NCBI GenBank assembly: GCA_044343935.1
Contig: JBIJDU010000033.1
Coordinates: 1-6,646 of the forward strand
Direction of reading: 5' to 3'
Source: AcAMD-5 sp044343935
GTDB taxonomy: Bacteria; Actinomycetota; Actinomycetes; S36-B12; UBA5976
Length of the DNA stretch: 6,646 bases
Shown here: positions 6,298 through 6,646 of the stretch, one piece after another
Position numbering within the stretch: position 1 is the stretch's first letter
Layout of the letters: each line of letters begins with the position of its first letter
Notes under the pieces: generated by a model
Told to the model about the DNA's origin: nothing
Seen by the model: only the letters and a program-made list of their open reading frames with translations
Database searches by the model: none
Made by a program: the position numbers and the translations under genes

Positions 6298-6646
6298 CTA
6301 ATGACTCTTTAATGCCATGGCCAGAAATTTACCGGTGTGGCTAGATTCAACTTTAGCCACTTCTTCCGGGGTGCCAGTTGCAACTATCTCGCCACCTCTT
6401 GAACCACCCTCTGGGCCGAGATCAATTACCCAATCACTGACTCGAATTACATCCAAATTATGTTCAATTACCACAACTGTATTACCTTGATCGACTAAGC
6501 GATTTAGTACTTCCAGTAATTTACGAACGTCCTCAAAGTGCAGTCCGGTCGTTGGCTCATCCAAAACATAGAAGGTTTTGCCAGATGAGCGCCGTTGTAA
6601 TTCTGTTGCCAACTTGACACGCTGTGCTTCGCCACCTGAAAGAGTT
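6298..6646 (-). CDS. uvrA: Excinuclease ABC subunit A, C-terminal 115 residues (runs off right edge)
   Basis: UvrA is the ABC-type ATPase that, with UvrB, finds DNA damage and starts nucleotide excision repair. Only the end of the second ATPase module is present. Reading the frame to the window edge, the fragment opens with the ABC signature LSGGEAQRVKLATEL, then the Walker B and D-loop segment YVLDEPTTGLH, the switch histidine in VVVIEHNLDV, and the UvrA-specific DWVIDLGPEGG and GTPEEVA stretches, ending in HTGKFLAMALKSH. The TTG at 6612 is an internal Leu codon, not a start, because the frame and conserved sequence continue upstream. The TAG stop directly abuts the ATG of uvrC. The frame is intact in what can be seen, with no sign of decay. 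Confidence 0.96.
   Translation of the reverse strand, partial: TLSGGEAQRVKLATELQRRSSGKTFYVLDEPTTGLHFEDVRKLLEVLNRLVDQGNTVVVIEHNLDVIRVSDWVIDLGPEGGSRGGEIVATGTPEEVAKVESSHTGKFLAMALKSH

Noticed and set aside
6298..6612. A short complete 104-residue ATPase starting at TTG 6612
   Set aside because: The frame continues to the window edge and encodes the ABC signature LSGGEAQRVKLA upstream of this codon, so it is the end of uvrA and not a separate gene.

Overview
The window is a dense, single-direction block of seven protein genes, all on the minus strand and all in intact frames. In the direction of transcription (right to left) they are: the 3' end of uvrA, then uvrC, rapZ (yvcJ family), whiA, gap, pgk, and the 5' part of tpiA, which runs off the left edge. 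I see no RNA genes, mobile elements, CRISPR arrays or clear intrinsic terminators. The longest stretch without a gene is 50 bases.

Organism (inference): the WhiA, RapZ, PGK and GAPDH sequences and the order uvrC-rapZ-whiA-gap-pgk-tpiA are those of Actinobacteria (Actinomycetota). The G+C content is only in the mid-40s percent by eye and the gene junctions are extremely tight: 0, 0, 9, 50 and 1 bases, then a 4-base overlap. Low G+C plus compaction suggests a small-genome planktonic lineage such as the freshwater acI group (Nanopelagicales). This is a judgement from recall, not a search.

Right part (about 4430-6646): uvrA and uvrC encode two components of nucleotide excision repair. The stop of uvrA abuts the ATG of uvrC, and the stop of uvrC abuts the ATG of rapZ. 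Middle (about 2584-4431): rapZ encodes a P-loop nucleotide-binding protein and whiA a DNA-binding regulator linked to cell division. The third member of this usual trio, yvcK (CofD/GlmR family), normally lies between them in Actinobacteria and Firmicutes. It is absent here, leaving a 9-base gap. This is the most interesting feature of the window.

Left part (1-2533): gap, pgk and tpiA encode consecutive lower-glycolysis enzymes in one translationally coupled set. The 50-base whiA-gap spacer is the only real intergenic region. It carries a perfect 7-bp inverted repeat, three AAGGT copies and a good ribosome binding site for the GTG start of gap, so it is the likeliest place for the glycolytic genes to be controlled separately from the upstream genes.

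Most of the window is ordinary, conserved core genome. I do not see evidence for a new multi-gene system. The points worth checking are the missing yvcK, the whiA-gap spacer, and a few residue changes in TpiA and UvrC.
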